64,000 bases of DNA. It comes from Oscillospiraceae bacterium. Its GTDB lineage: Bacteria > Bacillota > Clostridia > Oscillospirales > Acutalibacteraceae. Both the position numbers and the translations under genes were made by a program. This document shows, one piece after another, positions 46,232-54,526 of the stretch (the stretch's first letter is position 1; each line of letters opens with the position of its first letter). Under the pieces are notes generated by a model, which saw only the letters and a program-made list of their open reading frames with translations, was not told the DNA's origin and searched no databases. The DNA is taken from contig JAKVOA010000001.1 in assembly GCA_022483045.1 (NCBI GenBank), forward strand, positions 767,750-831,749, written 5' to 3'.

Positions 46232-46288
46232 GCTCGGCTTTTTAGCTGAGCAGGCCTCTGTTTCACCGGCACCGCTTTTTTGAGCGGA
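46232..46288 (+). other. Two leader hairpins before the family 2 glycosyltransferase
   Basis: GCTCGGCT/AGCTGAGC at 46232-46251 (one wobble) and CCGCT/AGCGG at 46273-46288 lie between the promoter and the SD (AAAGGAG). Neither is followed by a clean T-run; the function is unknown. Confidence 0.4.
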
Positions 46289-46315
46289 AAATGAAAATTT
46301 AAAGGAGCCTGCAAT

Positions 46316-47380
46316 TTGAAACTTTCTATTATCATTCCTGTATACAATACCCAGCAGTACTTAAAGGCTTGTGTAGAGAGCATTCTTTCCCAGCCTTTTT
46401 CCGATTTTGAGCTGCTGCTCATCAATGATGCTTCCACCGATGATTCTTTGGCGGCAGCTCGTGCCCTAGAGCGGCAGGACCAGCGCGTTACCGTTTACGA
46501 CAAACCGCATGGCGGCTTGGGCGATACCCGCAATTTTGGTGTACAGCGCGCGCAGGGCGAGTACCTGCTCTTTGTCGATTCCGATGACTGGATCGGGGAA
46601 GACACCCTTTCTAAAGTCGTTGAGCCGGCTTTGGCGGCCCAGGCGGATTTAGTCGTTTTTGATTTTATCCGTGAAAATACTGCCTGCAAAGTCTGCCGTA
46701 CATGCAGCCTGCCGGTAAAGGCACCAGATGCGTCTAAAGAGACCAACCGCAAAATGCTTGAAGAACTGGTTGGCCCGGATGCCGGCAGTACGCCGTGGCG
46801 CAGTGTGGATATGATTGGCAGCGCGTGGCGCCGCCTTTACCGCAGAGAGTGGCTTTTGTCACACAAAATCGCTTTCCCCAATGAAGAAAAGGTTATGCTA
46901 GAGGATCTGCCTACCAGTATCAAGGCACACTGCCTCTCTCAAAAGACACTGTTCTTAAGCGTCCCACTGTATCATTACCGCTATAATACAAATTCTCTGA
47001 GTACGCGCTACCGTCCGTACAAAATGAAAAAGCTTTCCCAGTGCTTTCAGCTGACTGCTTCTTTCTTGAAGGAACAGCAGATATATACCGAATTGGAACC
47101 CCGCCACTTGGCGTGGTATTTGCGAAATGCGGCACACAGCTCCCTGGTCAATGTTTTTAGCCCCGGCAATCTGAAAGAAAAGAGCGGCAAAAAAGACGAG
47201 ATTCATGATATCCTTGCGGACCCAACGCTGCGCCGCGCTGCAAAGAGCCGCTACCTTTGCGGCGGCACCGCTGCCGACCGCTTGATTCGCTCTGTCATTG
47301 GCACCGGTTCTGTCGGCATTGCCTATGCGTTTTACAGCAGGTACGCAAAGCACCTGCAGAATAATACAGATAAGCAGTAG
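46316..47380 (+). CDS. Family 2 glycosyltransferase
   Basis: 354 residues of GT-A fold. The start is typical: KLSIIIPVYNTQQYLKACV, then LLLINDASTDDSL, GGLGDTRNFGVQRAQGEYLL and the metal-binding FVDSDDW near 85. The 60-100 residues at the C-terminus are basic and could touch the membrane. The start is TTG 46316 with AAAGGAG nine bases upstream; no ATG fits. The related GT-B gene follows after nine bases. Confidence 0.88.
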   Translation: MKLSIIIPVYNTQQYLKACVESILSQPFSDFELLLINDASTDDSLAAARALERQDQRVTVYDKPHGGLGDTRNFGVQRAQGEYLLFVDSDDWIGEDTLSKVVEPALAAQADLVVFDFIRENTACKVCRTCSLPVKAPDASKETNRKMLEELVGPDAGSTPWRSVDMIGSAWRRLYRREWLLSHKIAFPNEEKVMLEDLPTSIKAHCLSQKTLFLSVPLYHYRYNTNSLSTRYRPYKMKKLSQCFQLTASFLKEQQIYTELEPRHLAWYLRNAAHSSLVNVFSPGNLKEKSGKKDEIHDILADPTLRRAAKSRYLCGGTAADRLIRSVIGTGSVGIAYAFYSRYAKHLQNNTDKQ

Positions 47381-47389
47381 GAGTCATTT

Positions 47390-48613
47390 ATGTCAAAGAA
47401 ACAAATTCTTTTTATCAATTATTCCCTGCACAGCGGCGGAATCGAAAAAAGCCTTGTTACACTGCTTTCCTTGTTTGATTATGACAAGTACGATGTTGAT
47501 TTGCAGCTGTTTGCAAATGAGGGCCTGTTTTTGCCGCGTGTGCCAAAGCAGGTGCATTTACTGCCGCCGCTTTTCCCAAAAGAATACCGCCTCAATGTCC
47601 GGCAGGCGGTGCCTGCACTGCTTGGCGGAGGTCACCCTCTGCTGGCTTTGTGCCGTGCCGGTGTCAGCGTTGGCGGCCTGCACGGGACAATGGGCGAGCG
47701 CCTGGTGAAAATGTGGAAATGCGAGAGCCGCTTTGTCAGGGATAACCCAAAGACCTATGATGCGGCGGTTGCCTATATGGAGGGTCAGCCTATTTATTAC
47801 TGTGTGGGCCATGTGCGTGCAAAACGCAAAATAGGTTTTGTCCACGGCGACTACACCGCCATGGGCCTTGACCGCACATTCGATACGCCGTATTTTGACA
47901 AGCTTGACGCTGTCTGCACCGTGTCAGAGTCCTGTAAAGCAGCGCTGCAGACCAACTTTCCGCAGGACGCTCAAAGGTGCCATGTGCAGTACAATCTGCT
48001 TTCGCCGAAGCTTTTGCGGCAGATGGCCGAGGAGCCCGCACCTTTTTCAGATTCTTTCAGCGGTCTGCGGGTGCTGTCTATTGCGCGCCTTTCTGAGCAG
48101 AAAGGGTTAGATCTCGCTGTGCCTGCGGTTGCAAATCTGCTGAAACAGGGCATTCCGTTTCGCTGGTACATCATCGGCGTTGGCCCGTGCAAAGAGTCGC
48201 TTGCAGCACAGATTCAGGCGCTTGGCGCCGAAAAAGAGATTGTCTTCTTAGGGGAACAGGGAAATCCGTATCCGTTTATTAAGGCATGTGATATTTACAT
48301 GCAGCCTTCCCGCTTTGAGGGCAAAGCCATTGCGGTCGATGAGGCTATGGCACTGTGCAAACCTATTTTGCTGACGGATTTTTCCACTGCAAAGGACCAA
48401 GTCACCGACGGCGTAACCGGCATGATTGTACCGATGTCGCCGGAGGGAATCGAAAAGGGCCTTGCCCGCCTGCTGCAGAACAGTGCCCTGCGCCAATCTT
48501 TTTCACAGGAACTCTCAAAACACGATTATTCTAATATTGAAGAAATACAGAAGTTTTATGCGCTGATCGACGGCATACAGCCCGCAGAAAATACAATCCA
48601 TCAAGAAAAATGA
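47390..48613 (+). CDS. Family 4-type glycosyltransferase
   Basis: 407 residues of GT-B fold. It opens ILFINYSLHSGGIEKSLVTLL, the GGxE loop typical of acceptor-side binding, and later shows VLSIARLSEQKGLDLAVPAV, WYIIGVGPCKESL and the PSRFEGKAIAVDEAMALCKP E(x)7E pattern near 305. The substrate is unknown. AGGAG precedes ATG 47390. Its stop lies just before the SD of murE, so these glycosyltransferases are probably in one transcription unit with peptidoglycan genes. Confidence 0.86.
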   Translation: MSKKQILFINYSLHSGGIEKSLVTLLSLFDYDKYDVDLQLFANEGLFLPRVPKQVHLLPPLFPKEYRLNVRQAVPALLGGGHPLLALCRAGVSVGGLHGTMGERLVKMWKCESRFVRDNPKTYDAAVAYMEGQPIYYCVGHVRAKRKIGFVHGDYTAMGLDRTFDTPYFDKLDAVCTVSESCKAALQTNFPQDAQRCHVQYNLLSPKLLRQMAEEPAPFSDSFSGLRVLSIARLSEQKGLDLAVPAVANLLKQGIPFRWYIIGVGPCKESLAAQIQALGAEKEIVFLGEQGNPYPFIKACDIYMQPSRFEGKAIAVDEAMALCKPILLTDFSTAKDQVTDGVTGMIVPMSPEGIEKGLARLLQNSALRQSFSQELSKHDYSNIEEIQKFYALIDGIQPAENTIHQEK

Positions 48614-48624
48614 GGGGTACAAAA

Positions 48625-50097
48625 ATGACAATCAAAGAATTGCTGGAAGATATGCCTTGTCAAGTCACCGGCTCTGCGGATACAGAGGTGACCGGCATTG
48701 TCTATGATTCCCGTCTGGTCAAGCCGGGAAGCGTTTTCATCTGCCTGGTCGGCAGCAAAACAGACAGCCATGTTTACGCGGCACAGGCAGCACAAGACGG
48801 CGCTGCTGCTGTGGTCACGCAGCATGAGATTCCACCGATTTCCTGCACAGAGATTCGTGTCAGCGACACCCGTGAAGCGCTTGCGCTGCTTTCTGCCGCA
48901 TGGTTCGGCCACCCAGCGAAAGAACTCAAAGTCATCGGTGTCACTGGCACCAAGGGAAAAACAACCTCTACGTATATGATCCATTCTATCTTAGAGGCCG
49001 CAGGCATTACGACCGGTATTATCGGCACGATCGGCACGGTCATCGGCAGTCAGCTGATTAAGACCAACAATACTACGCCGGAGTCTTACGATATACAAAA
49101 ATTTATGCGCATGATGGTAGACGCCGGCTGCAAAGCCTGTGTTTTAGAGGCAAGCTCTATCGGTTTGCGCGACCACCGGGTAGATGGCTTTACATTTGAT
49201 ATCGGTCTGTTTACCAATTTCAGTGAAGACCATATCGGCGGTTTGGAACACAAGAACATGGAAGAATACCTTGCCTGTAAAGCGTTGCTTTTTAAAAAAT
49301 GCCGTCTGGGCATTGTCAATATTGATGATGCAAACTGGAAAGGCGTTACCGCAGGCCATACCTGTACTTTGACAACCTATGGCTTTGGCAGTGAGGCAGA
49401 GCTGCGCGGAGAAAACACAAAGCTGGTTTCGGCCCCCGGCTATCTTGGCATTGCATTTGATTTGTGCGGCAGCATGCAGGGAAGCGTGCGTGTTGACATT
49501 TCCGGCAAATTCAATGCGTACAATGCACTTGGTGCGGTTGCGGTCTGCCAGCAGTTCGGCGCTACGCTGGAAGATGTGCGTAAAGGCCTGGATACGGTCA
49601 AGGTAAAGGGACGCGTAGAGCCGGTCGAGGTTCCCGGAAATTACACACTGCTTATCGATTACGCGCATAATGCGGTCAGTATGCAGAATATTTTGACAAC
49701 CTTGCGCGAGTATCATCCGCGCTGCCTGGTCTGCATGTTTGGTGCCGGCGGCAACCGCCCGAAAATCCGCCGCTATGAAATGGGCGAGATGAGCGGTAAA
49801 TTAGCGGATCTTTCCGTTATTACAGCAGATAATTCCCGCTATGAAAAGGTCGAGGATATTCTGGCGGATATCGAAGTAGGCCTGCATAAAACGGATGGAA
49901 AGTATATTGTCATTCCCGACCGCCGCGAGGCTATCAAATATTGTATGGATCATGCCCAAAAAGGCGATATTGTCGTTTTGGCTGGCAAAGGACATGAGGA
50001 TTATCAGGAAATTAAAGGCGTCAAGTATCCGTTCGATGAGCGGGACGTTATTCATGATATTTTAGTACAGGAAGGCAAACTCCCTGCGGAAGAATAA
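48625..50097 (+). CDS. murE: UDP-MurNAc-tripeptide ligase MurE
   Basis: Adds the third amino acid to UDP-MurNAc-L-Ala-D-Glu. The Mur-ligase P-loop is GVTGTKGKTTS near 106, substrate-binding NNTTPESYD near 150, and the C-terminal domain has LIDYAHNAVS and GAGGNRPKIRR. At the position that selects the amino acid the protein reads DNSR (D402-R405); meso-diaminopimelate enzymes usually have DNPR. The retained N and R point to diaminopimelate. ATG 48625 follows GAGGGG; an ATG at 48610 lies before this SD. Product 490 residues. Confidence 0.93.
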   Translation: MTIKELLEDMPCQVTGSADTEVTGIVYDSRLVKPGSVFICLVGSKTDSHVYAAQAAQDGAAAVVTQHEIPPISCTEIRVSDTREALALLSAAWFGHPAKELKVIGVTGTKGKTTSTYMIHSILEAAGITTGIIGTIGTVIGSQLIKTNNTTPESYDIQKFMRMMVDAGCKACVLEASSIGLRDHRVDGFTFDIGLFTNFSEDHIGGLEHKNMEEYLACKALLFKKCRLGIVNIDDANWKGVTAGHTCTLTTYGFGSEAELRGENTKLVSAPGYLGIAFDLCGSMQGSVRVDISGKFNAYNALGAVAVCQQFGATLEDVRKGLDTVKVKGRVEPVEVPGNYTLLIDYAHNAVSMQNILTTLREYHPRCLVCMFGAGGNRPKIRRYEMGEMSGKLADLSVITADNSRYEKVEDILADIEVGLHKTDGKYIVIPDRREAIKYCMDHAQKGDIVVLAGKGHEDYQEIKGVKYPFDERDVIHDILVQEGKLPAEE

Positions 50098-50127
50098 GGA
50101 CTTTTTCAAAAGCAAACAGATCTGCAG

Positions 50128-50159
50128 AAATGGTGCAGCGCGCGCTGCACCATTTTTCT
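50128..50159 (+). terminator. Perfect palindrome with T-run between murE and murF
   Basis: AAATGGTGCAGCGC and its exact complement GCGCTGCACCATTT abut at 50141/50142 and run into TTCTG. It resembles an intrinsic terminator or attenuator placed 45 bases before the murF start. Confidence 0.7.
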
Positions 50160-50199
50160 GCAAACGGTGTCGGAAGCAAAAAAGGAAAGGACAGCCAAA

Positions 50200-51567
50200 A
50201 TGAAAATTACAGTACAAGAAGCGGTGCAGATGTGCGGCGGCAGGCTGCTGTGCGGAGATGCGGAAAGCGTGATTACCTCTGTCACAACGGACAGCCGCAC
50301 GGTTTGCCCGGGTTCTCTGTTTGTTCCGATTAAAGGTGAAAAAACGGATGCGCATATCTATATTCCGGCGGTATTTGCTGCCGGTGCGACAGCGGCTTTC
50401 ACACAGGAAAACCTGCCTGCCCCGGCAGCAGGTGCCCTCATTGCGGTGCAAGATACTTCCGCTGCTCTGCAAAAGCTGGCTGCGGCTTATCGCCGCCGCT
50501 ACTTAGGCCCAGTCGTCGGTATTACCGGCAGCGTGGGAAAGACAACAACCAAAGAAATGGTGGCTCTTTCACTTTCTGCACGCTACCGTGTGATGAAAAC
50601 ACAGGGAAACCAAAACAGCCAAATCGGCGTACCGCTTACTATGTTCCAGCTGGATGAGAGCACCGAGGCGGCTGTTGTAGAGATGGGCATGAGCCAGTTT
50701 GGTGAGATGGCGCGTTTGGCGAGGATTGCTGCGCCGCAGTTTGCCATTATGACAAATATCGGAATTTCTCATATCGAAAACCTGCATTCGCAGGAAAATA
50801 TCATGCGCGAAAAACTGCATATTACAGATGGCTTTACACCTGAGTCAGTGCTGATTTTAAATGGTGACGACAAAATGCTTGCAACCCTGCGGGGAAAGCT
50901 GCCGTTTCATACAGAATTTGTCGGTACAGCACCGTGGTGCAGCTATCGGGCTGTACAGGTTACCGCACAAAACGGCGGCATGCACTTTTTCCTGCAGCAT
51001 GGGCAAACGCTTTTGCCGGTGGCCATTCCGGTCTTGGGTATGCACCAGGTGACAAATGCGCTTGCGGCGCTTGCAGCTGCGGATGTTCTGCATATCCCGC
51101 TTGCCGAAGCGGCAAAAGCGCTTGCCGCATACAAGCCGCTTGCCATGCGCCAGCAGATTCATAAAGCTGCCGGTATGACAGTCATTGACGATTCTTATAA
51201 CGCCAGTCCGGACGCTGTACGCGGTGCACTGGATGTCCTGTGCAGTTTTCCGCACCGGCGGGTCGCCGTGTTGGCGGATATGCTGGAGCTGGGCACCGCA
51301 TCGCAGCAGGCACACCGGGCATGCGGCCGTCATGCTGCACAGGCGGGCACAGACCTGGTGGTCACAGTAGGGCTGCAGGCCAGGGAAATCGCCGCAGGCG
51401 CTCGCGAAGAGAATCCTAAGCTGCCTTGCAAAAGCTGCAGCAGCAATCAGGAAGCAATTTCTTACTTGAAAGAAACGCTGCGTCCGGGAGACACCATTTT
51501 GGTCAAAGGCTCACGCGGTATGCACACCGATGAAATTGTTTCGGCTATTTTGACATTTTCTTTTTAA
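50200..51567 (+). CDS. murF: UDP-MurNAc-tripeptide-D-alanyl-D-alanine ligase MurF
   Basis: Joins the tripeptide precursor to D-Ala-D-Ala. The P-loop is GITGSVGKTTTKEM near 107; other marks are NQNSQIGVPLT near 142, EMGMSQFGEM near 167 and IDDSYNASPDAVRGAL near 330. ATG 50200 is preferred because AAAGGA is placed before it; the in-frame GTG at 50167 is too close to the palindrome. Product 455 residues. It is separated from murE by a terminator-like palindrome. Confidence 0.96.
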   Translation: MKITVQEAVQMCGGRLLCGDAESVITSVTTDSRTVCPGSLFVPIKGEKTDAHIYIPAVFAAGATAAFTQENLPAPAAGALIAVQDTSAALQKLAAAYRRRYLGPVVGITGSVGKTTTKEMVALSLSARYRVMKTQGNQNSQIGVPLTMFQLDESTEAAVVEMGMSQFGEMARLARIAAPQFAIMTNIGISHIENLHSQENIMREKLHITDGFTPESVLILNGDDKMLATLRGKLPFHTEFVGTAPWCSYRAVQVTAQNGGMHFFLQHGQTLLPVAIPVLGMHQVTNALAALAAADVLHIPLAEAAKALAAYKPLAMRQQIHKAAGMTVIDDSYNASPDAVRGALDVLCSFPHRRVAVLADMLELGTASQQAHRACGRHAAQAGTDLVVTVGLQAREIAAGAREENPKLPCKSCSSNQEAISYLKETLRPGDTILVKGSRGMHTDEIVSAILTFSF

Positions 51568-51641
51568 ATTTGCATAAAATACAGAAAAAGCCCCTGCTTT
51601 AAAAGGAATGCGCTTGCCTTTTTCATCTCTCTATGATAACA

Positions 51642-51680
51642 TGTAACTTGTTTGTTACATTTGGGTAACAATAGCGTAAT
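51642..51680 (+). promoter_or_regulatory. Four direct repeats with an 11-bp period, response-regulator-like
   Basis: TGTAAC (51642), TGTTAC (51653), GGTAAC (51664) and CGTAAT (51675) share the pattern nGTnAy and begin exactly 11 bases apart, each followed by a five-base spacer. The arrangement matches how OmpR/PhoB-family regulators bind DNA along one helix face. The first two repeats also form a TGTAAC/GTTACA inverted repeat (51642-51659). It lies about 45 bases before the next gene. Confidence 0.6.
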
Positions 51681-51725
51681 TAATGATTTTTCGCTTCAAT
51701 ACGCTATTTTGGGGAGGAATTCTTT

Positions 51726-52163
51726 ATGAAAAAGCACAGGCTGCTTGTGCCGGCAATGGTGCTGGCAGTGGCCGCTTCTGTGCTGCTGTTTCCCGGTGCT
51801 GTGCGAGCGGCTTCCAATGGGACAGGCACGGACTCTGCTGCCTCTGTGCAGAGTGTTTCTGTCCAGAATTCAGAAAAAGAAGCGGGAAATGCACAAAACG
51901 TTTTGCAGCTCTCCGCCGGTGCTGTTGCTGCTGTGCCGACAGAGAGGTACAGTGTCGCTTTGCCTGCTGCAAAAAGTGAGGCTACAGCCATTCAGACGGC
52001 GGTAAAGGAGCAGCGCATCGGCGGCATTGGCTTTTTTCTGGTGCTGCTCAGCGGCATCCTTTCAGGGATGGCAGTTGTTTCCCGCGGCCGTCGCGGAAAA
52101 CTGAAAAGCAGCCCGATTGACCTTGGCTCTAAGCACGGCCGTGCAAATGGCCCGCTCATTTAG
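51726..52163 (+). CDS. Uncharacterised membrane-anchored secreted protein
   Basis: Not recognised. 145 residues: a signal peptide (LLVPAMVLAVAASVLLFPGAVRA), a low-complexity Ala/Ser/Gln/Val-rich external segment of about 70 residues, then one membrane helix (IGGIGFFLVLLSGILSGMAVV) and a short basic tail (SRGRRGKLK). That topology fits a cell-surface or signalling component. A strong GGGGAGGA precedes ATG 51726, and the gene lies behind the four-repeat element, so it is likely controlled by a two-component system. Downstream is spoIVB. Confidence 0.65.
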   Translation: MKKHRLLVPAMVLAVAASVLLFPGAVRAASNGTGTDSAASVQSVSVQNSEKEAGNAQNVLQLSAGAVAAVPTERYSVALPAAKSEATAIQTAVKEQRIGGIGFFLVLLSGILSGMAVVSRGRRGKLKSSPIDLGSKHGRANGPLI

Positions 52164-52183
52164 AATGAAATAGCAAAAAGAAG

Positions 52184-52220
52184 ACCGGCATCGTCTTTGT
52201 ACGCTGCCGGTTTCATTTTG
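52184..52220 (+). terminator. Probable terminator after the orphan membrane protein gene
   Basis: ACCGGCA (52184-52190) and TGCCGGT (52205-52211) pair around a 14-base loop and are followed by TTCATTTTG. The remaining 200 bases before spoIVB hold T-rich repeats but nothing else that I can identify. Confidence 0.6.
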
Positions 52221-52414
52221 TAAAAATAGTTTTGTGTTTTTGTAAAAAGGACCTTTCTGTTTTTGGCAAAGCAGGATTCCGTCTTTTTACAAATGCGTCT
52301 GTCTGCCGAAAAATTCGTTTATGCGCACCAGTTCATGCCGCCGGGTGTCTATATTTCCAGTCGTAACGGCACCTCTGTGAGGAAAAGTAACCTTGCGGCT
52401 GAGGAGGTGCGCTT

Positions 52415-53458
52415 ATGATAACGAAAAAAAACGGAAAACAGATGGCAGCTGTGCTGGCTGCCGCGCTGCTGCTCAGTACAGCGGCGGCTTCGGCGGCAGG
52501 TCCGCCGGTTGCGCTCACTGCCAGTGCAGGTGTGTGCATGCTGGTTCCATGCGGTACTCCTTTTGGAATCAAAATGCTTACAAATGGGGTTGTCGTAGTG
52601 GGTACAGCGGATTTGCAGACCTCCACGGGGGCGGTGAATCCCGCGGCGAAGGCGGATGTGCATGTTGGGGATATCATTCGTACGGTCAACGGTAAAGCAG
52701 CGACGGGCAATGACCAGCTGGGGCAGATGATTCAAAGCAGCGGCGGCAAAGCCCTACAGCTGAAGCTGCTGCGCGGCGGTACCGAGCTGACGGCAAGCTT
52801 GCTGCCTGTACAGAGCGCAGGCGGCTGGCGGGCCGGCTTGTGGGTGCGTGACAGCGCCGCCGGGGTCGGTACCCTGACTTTTTACGACCCACAGACCAAA
52901 ACCTTTGCCGGCTTAGGACATGGCATCACTGACCCGGACACGCACACCATTATGCCGTTTGGCTGCGGCGATATTGTGCCGGTTACGGTTTCAGGCGTTC
53001 GCAGCGGCACGCCCGGTTCGCCTGGGGAGCTGGAGGGCTATTTTACTTCGGATTCTCCGATAGGTACGCTGTACGCGAATTCCGAACGCGGTGTTTTTGG
53101 CAAAATGAAACAGGCACCCAGTGGTAAGGCGGTACCCCTTTGTCCGGCAAGTGAGGTCAAAAGCGGCCCCGTACAAATTTTATGCACAATAGACGGCGGT
53201 GCGCCAAAAGCATACAGTGCAGAAATTGAGCTGCTGAATATCCGCGGAACGCAAAACAAAAATATGATTCTGCACGTAACCGATGAAGCGCTGCTCAGCA
53301 AAACGGGCGGCATTGTGCAGGGAATGAGCGGCAGCCCTGTTTTGCAGCAGGGACGCTTAGTAGGCGCTGTCACGCATGTCTTTGTCAATGACCCCACGCG
53401 CGGATATGGCATCCTTGCGGAAAATATGCTGAAAGGCGAAAGCGCCTCTGCTGCCTAA
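52415..53458 (+). CDS. spoIVB: SpoIVB serine peptidase
   Basis: Sporulation signalling protease of clan S55, made in the forespore and acting in the intermembrane space to trigger pro-sigma-K processing. A signal/anchor segment (MAAVLAAALLLSTAAASAAG) is followed by a PDZ domain (about 45-110) and the peptidase domain, with H169 in FAGLGHGITD and the nucleophile S305 in QGMSGSPVLQ; the end THVFVNDPTRGYGI is a family hallmark. 347 residues, slightly short because the N-terminal linker is reduced. SD GAGGAGGTG. spo0A follows, as in nearly all spore-formers. Confidence 0.95.
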   Translation: MITKKNGKQMAAVLAAALLLSTAAASAAGPPVALTASAGVCMLVPCGTPFGIKMLTNGVVVVGTADLQTSTGAVNPAAKADVHVGDIIRTVNGKAATGNDQLGQMIQSSGGKALQLKLLRGGTELTASLLPVQSAGGWRAGLWVRDSAAGVGTLTFYDPQTKTFAGLGHGITDPDTHTIMPFGCGDIVPVTVSGVRSGTPGSPGELEGYFTSDSPIGTLYANSERGVFGKMKQAPSGKAVPLCPASEVKSGPVQILCTIDGGAPKAYSAEIELLNIRGTQNKNMILHVTDEALLSKTGGIVQGMSGSPVLQQGRLVGAVTHVFVNDPTRGYGILAENMLKGESASAA

Positions 53459-53525
53459 AAAGCGGCAGAATTTTGCGGCGTTTGCGAATAGTGTTCCCCA
53501 AAAAGAAAAATATTTCAATAATCTA

Positions 53526-53554
53526 TTGCCATTTATACCAATATATGGTAATAT
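53526..53554 (+). promoter_or_regulatory. Putative spo0A promoter with internal palindrome
   Basis: TTGCCA (53526-53531) and TAATAT (53549-53554) are 17 bases apart, with TGG just before the -10. The spacer contains TACCA-ATATA-TGGTA (about 53536-53550), an inverted repeat that reaches into the -10. Confidence 0.6.
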
Positions 53555-53585
53555 ATTCATGTAAAAATTCTTAGGGGGACTAAAT

Positions 53586-54341
53586 ATGGATAACAGCATA
53601 AAACTCATGATTGCCAACGAAAACCCGGAATATCAGCAGGAGAGCACCCATGTCTTTGAGGAGAACGGATTCCAGGTAACCTATACCCAAAAAGACGGCA
53701 CCAGCCTGCTCAAAGCGATTGAAACCGACCAACCGGACGCCGTGCTTGCGCCCATCTTTATGCCCGGCCTGGATGCAGTTGGGGTGCTGAATGCTTTAAA
53801 AGAAGACCACATGAAGCATCAGCCGGCATTTGTAGTCGAAAGCAACTTTACCAGCCCGACAATCGAGCGCGAAGTGCTTTCTTCCGGTGCAGCCTATCTT
53901 GCAGTGCAGCCTTATGAAACAGTTCAGCTTGCCCACCGCATTCGCCAACTGCTTACTATGGAAAATCCGGCAATGCCTTGCCAGGAAACACTGGAAATTC
54001 AGGTGACAGAAATTCTGCACCAAATTGGCGTGCCGGCGCATATTAAGGGTTACCATTATCTGCGCGATTCCATTCTCATGGCTGTTGAAAATCCAGATAT
54101 TATCAATGCTGTTACCAAACAGCTTTACCCCGGTGTAGCTAAAAAATATGGCACAACACCCTCACGGGTAGAGCGCGCAATTCGCCATGCGATAGAGGTC
54201 GCGTGGGACCGCGGAGATGTGGATATTTTAAATTCTTATTTCGGCTACACTATCCACAACACACGCGGCAAACCGACTAATTCTGAGTTTATTGCCATGA
54301 TTTCCGACCGCCTGCGCCTGCATATGAAAACGGCTGGCTGA
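53586..54341 (+). CDS. spo0A: Spo0A with degenerate receiver domain
   Basis: Master sporulation regulator, 251 residues. The C-terminal DNA-binding domain is intact: [47 protein letters not shown] and [10 protein letters not shown]. The N-terminal receiver keeps the fold pattern but not the chemistry: in place of the acidic pair it has N11-E12, the phosphoacceptor aspartate is P56 (VLAPIFMP), the threonine is E85 and the lysine is Q108. It therefore should not accept phosphate from a phosphorelay. Genomic position after spoIVB is the canonical spo0A locus. SD is GGGGG at about ten bases. A strong terminator follows. Confidence 0.93.
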   Translation: MDNSIKLMIANENPEYQQESTHVFEENGFQVTYTQKDGTSLLKAIETDQPDAVLAPIFMPGLDAVGVLNALKEDHMKHQPAFVVESNFTSPTIEREVLSSGAAYLAVQPYETVQLAHRIRQLLTMENPAMPCQETLEIQVTEILHQIGVPAHIKGYHYLRDSILMAVENPDIINAVTKQLYPGVAKKYGTTPSRVERAIRHAIEVAWDRGDVDILNSYFGYTIHNTRGKPTNSEFIAMISDRLRLHMKTAG

Positions 54342-54370
54342 GTTTTTTGTACAACCCTTTTCTGCCGCTC

Positions 54371-54419
54371 AAAAAGGTCCTTTTAGCAGTTCTTTTGCTG
54401 AAAGGACCTCATTTTTTTG
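54371..54419 (+). terminator. Intrinsic terminator after spo0A
   Basis: AGGTCCTTTTAGCA pairs with TGCTGAAAGGACCT (one mismatch) and is followed by CATTTTTTTG. It isolates spo0A from ilvD. Confidence 0.9.
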
Positions 54420-54437
54420 ACAAAACGGCAAAAGTGT

Positions 54438-54466
54438 TTGACAGGCCCGCAGATATTCTTTATAAT
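54438..54466 (+). promoter_or_regulatory. Consensus sigma-A promoter for ilvD
   Basis: TTGACA (54438-54443) and TATAAT (54461-54466), spacer 17 bases: perfect consensus. About 60 bases of leader precede the ilvD start; no T-box elements are visible in it. Confidence 0.88.
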
Positions 54467-54526
54467 AAGTCATACCTAACAATTTATTATTCAATCAGCC
54501 ACCTGCTTTGGGAGGGAACATACGTA

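Noticed and set aside
51568-51625. Terminator after murF
   Set aside because: AAAAGG and CCTTTTT could pair, but the stem is short and has a large loop; not convincing.
53460-53585. 0A boxes or a sigma-H promoter upstream of spo0A
   Set aside because: No TTGTCGAA-type box and no clear AGGANNT/GAAT pair found; only the sigma-A-like promoter was supported.
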